A stretch of 6,789 nt of DNA. Source: Bacteroidota bacterium (lineage in GTDB: Bacteria > Bacteroidota > Ignavibacteria > UBA10030 > UBA6906). A program made the position numbers and the translations under genes. This document shows, one piece after another, positions 5,684-6,789 of this stretch (its first letter is position 1; the number at the start of each line of letters is the position of its first letter). The notes beneath the pieces are model-generated. The model ran no database searches. It saw only the letters and a list, made by a program, of their open reading frames with translations, and was not told the origin of the DNA. Where the stretch lies: the NCBI GenBank assembly GCA_003541875.1, contig DPLS01000295.1:399-7187 (forward strand), in the 5' to 3' direction.

Positions 5684-6643
5684 CTAGTTCACTCTGTACG
5701 GAACACCCCACCAACTCACAGAATACGGACTCTGATTGTCAAACAAGGTTGCCTTACTCATTGCATCCACTGCAGCATGGAAGAAGCCGCGATGAAAGTG
5801 CATTGTGAAATCTCTTTCAAATACACGTATGTAGTCGCTTCCCCTCTGAGTCTGGGAGACAAAACGCATGCGCATTCTCCGTTTGTGGAGTGGATCGGCA
5901 CCGAACCGAAGTGCAACGAGATCCGTGTCCGGGGACTCGCTCACCAAGGTTGCCCTGATTGTGACTAGTGTACCGGCGTTAATCTCAGGAATGTCCTTGT
6001 TGCCCTGGTTGAAGAGCCGGAGCCAGCGATACCGGAAGAAGAAATGAAGTGGATCGATGATCGTGATGGTGTCGTTGGGTGTAATGAACTCGAGCTGTGT
6101 AAGATTGATCGAGCTATTGGGTCGCACGGTGCCACCTTCAACCAGCGATGAAGCAACAGGAACCCAGTTCAGCCAGAACCTTCTCGTCTCACGGCCAACA
6201 CGCTTGAACACGATGTTGCGTTCTGTCTCATCAACGAACGGCTTGTTAACCGTATCAATGCGACCGTTGATGGAGGCAAGGACCCTGAGGACACCGTGGA
6301 TTCGTCTAACAACGTGTACAACTGCAATAGAGTCGCCCGCGCGAACAGTGTCCGTAACCACTCTTTCCACACTTCTGATGAAGCGACCCCAACGCAACGG
6401 TGTCATGGCTGTATCGATTTTCCCCAATGTGTAGTCGGTCCCCTGGAGGTCCTCATCATCAATTGCCTCCTCAGTGACCTTCGTAAAGTCATCGTTCGTT
6501 GCAAAGTACGCCCGTGCAGATTGCTCATTGGTCACTCCAGCGGGAGCATTGTCATCCTCGGGGCCATTGGTGCTTTTGCACCCCGTTACCAGCAAGCCAA
6601 CCAGCAGCAGCATGGTCCACAGCACCGCAAGAGACTTCTTCAT
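5684..6643 (-). CDS. Lipoprotein of unknown function
   Basis: I do not recognise the family. Two adjacent ATGs are possible (6646 and 6643). The AAGGAGG site at 6649-6655 ends 2 nt before the first and 5 nt before the second, so 6643 (319 residues) is preferred. The numbering below starts at 6643. The N-terminus MKKSLAVLWTMLLLVGLLVTGC is a lipoprotein signal with lipobox LVTGC and acylated Cys22, followed by an acidic, flexible stretch (GPEDDN). The mature part is about 300 residues, mostly predicted beta strands, and rich in Arg and aromatics (RWGRFIRSVERVV, HFFFRYRWLRLF, RRMRMRFVSQ). The C-terminus is compact and aromatic (SVSWWGVPYRVN), as expected for a folded domain end. No enzyme motif is visible. 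It is probably anchored in the periplasmic leaflet or at the surface. It is transcribed separately from the downstream operon because a strong terminator follows. Confidence 0.85.
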   Translation of the reverse strand: MKKSLAVLWTMLLLVGLLVTGCKSTNGPEDDNAPAGVTNEQSARAYFATNDDFTKVTEEAIDDEDLQGTDYTLGKIDTAMTPLRWGRFIRSVERVVTDTVRAGDSIAVVHVVRRIHGVLRVLASINGRIDTVNKPFVDETERNIVFKRVGRETRRFWLNWVPVASSLVEGGTVRPNSSINLTQLEFITPNDTITIIDPLHFFFRYRWLRLFNQGNKDIPEINAGTLVTIRATLVSESPDTDLVALRFGADPLHKRRMRMRFVSQTQRGSDYIRVFERDFTMHFHRGFFHAAVDAMSKATLFDNQSPYSVSWWGVPYRVN

Positions 6644-6648
6644 CATAC

Positions 6649-6655
6649 CCTCCTT
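6649..6655 (-). promoter_or_regulatory. Ribosome binding site deciding between two adjacent ATG codons
   Basis: AAGGAGG on the minus strand is a full Shine-Dalgarno match. Spacing is 2 nt to ATG 6646 and 5 nt to ATG 6643, which favours the second. The protein would differ only by one N-terminal Met. Confidence 0.75.
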
Positions 6656-6704
6656 GGTTTTGTTAGTTTGACTGTCAGTAAGTGAATTCGGTTTAGTCTG
6701 GCAT

Positions 6705-6789
6705 TCAAGGTTCTACTTCCTGCCAACTACACCCCAACAGGTGTGCCAACTGCCCGATGGATTCGGAATCGATGTGGGAGCCGACAAAT
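6705..6789 (-). CDS. Possible C-terminal end of an unidentified gene (cut by right edge)
   Basis: One minus-strand frame is open from the right edge for 27 codons to a TGA at 6705-6707, ending IGQLAHLLGCSWQEVEP. It looks like plausible coding sequence (a short amphipathic helix, then an acidic end), but the other two frames are also open for 20 or more codons, so the evidence is weak. No family is recognisable. The 58 nt between this stop and the lipoprotein ribosome binding region show no convincing promoter or terminator. Confidence 0.3.
   Translation of the reverse strand, partial: FVGSHIDSESIGQLAHLLGCSWQEVEP

Noticed and set aside
6296..6685. 129-codon plus-strand frame opposite the lipoprotein N-terminus
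   Set aside because: It is antisense to a well-supported lipoprotein gene, and the composition fits a shadow of the signal-peptide region.
6721..6753. Direct repeat TGCCAACT (6721-6728 and 6744-6751) with an ACACC/GGTGT inverted repeat between the copies, as a possible operator
   Set aside because: The repeats are short and lie within what may be the coding end of the upstream gene, 75-100 nt before the lipoprotein start. Chance is a sufficient explanation.

Overview
The window suggests a member of the Bacteroidota/Chlorobiota/Ignavibacteriota (FCB) lineage, most likely an Ignavibacteriota-, Kapabacteria- or Kryptonia-like bacterium. The main clue is that two secreted proteins carry the C-terminal type IX secretion (T9SS, type A) sorting signature, with the block NYPNPFNP-[ST]-T-x-I-R-Y near its start. 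A PorV/FadL-like outer-membrane barrel fits the same group. Several genes have clear AGGAG-type ribosome binding sites, which points away from classical Bacteroidia, where these sites are rare. Lineage is inferred from motifs only.

Every supported gene lies on the minus strand, so transcription runs from right to left. From the right edge: (a) the possible last 27 codons of an unidentified gene (6705-6789); (b) a 319-residue lipoprotein of unknown function (5684-6643) with a strong ribosome binding site, closed by a textbook Rho-independent terminator (11-bp perfect stem, 5630-5660); (c) a candidate promoter (TTGACA, 5587-5616) followed by a tight two-gene operon. The first gene of that operon is a 672-residue protein joining an outer-membrane barrel, an Ig-like domain and a transglutaminase-like cysteine-protease domain (3479-5497). 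The second is a secreted FecR-domain protein with a helical tail (2759-3460). Then come (d) a secreted Asp-box beta-propeller with a complete sorting domain (1436-2647) and (e) a soluble PQQ-type sugar dehydrogenase (glucose/sorbosone dehydrogenase) with a sorting domain, cut by the left edge (1-1267).

All five main proteins are predicted to be exported, so this is a cell-envelope and surface region. The two left-hand proteins look like T9SS cargo acting on carbohydrates or glycans, or binding them. The most unusual unit is the barrel-Ig-transglutaminase protein with its FecR-domain partner. Barrel topology should place the enzyme domain in the periplasm, where the FecR-domain protein is also expected, so the pair may form a small envelope-modifying or proteolytic system. 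That role is inference. There is no sign of RNA genes, CRISPR arrays, insertion sequences or phage genes, and no gene-free stretch exceeds about 190 bases.
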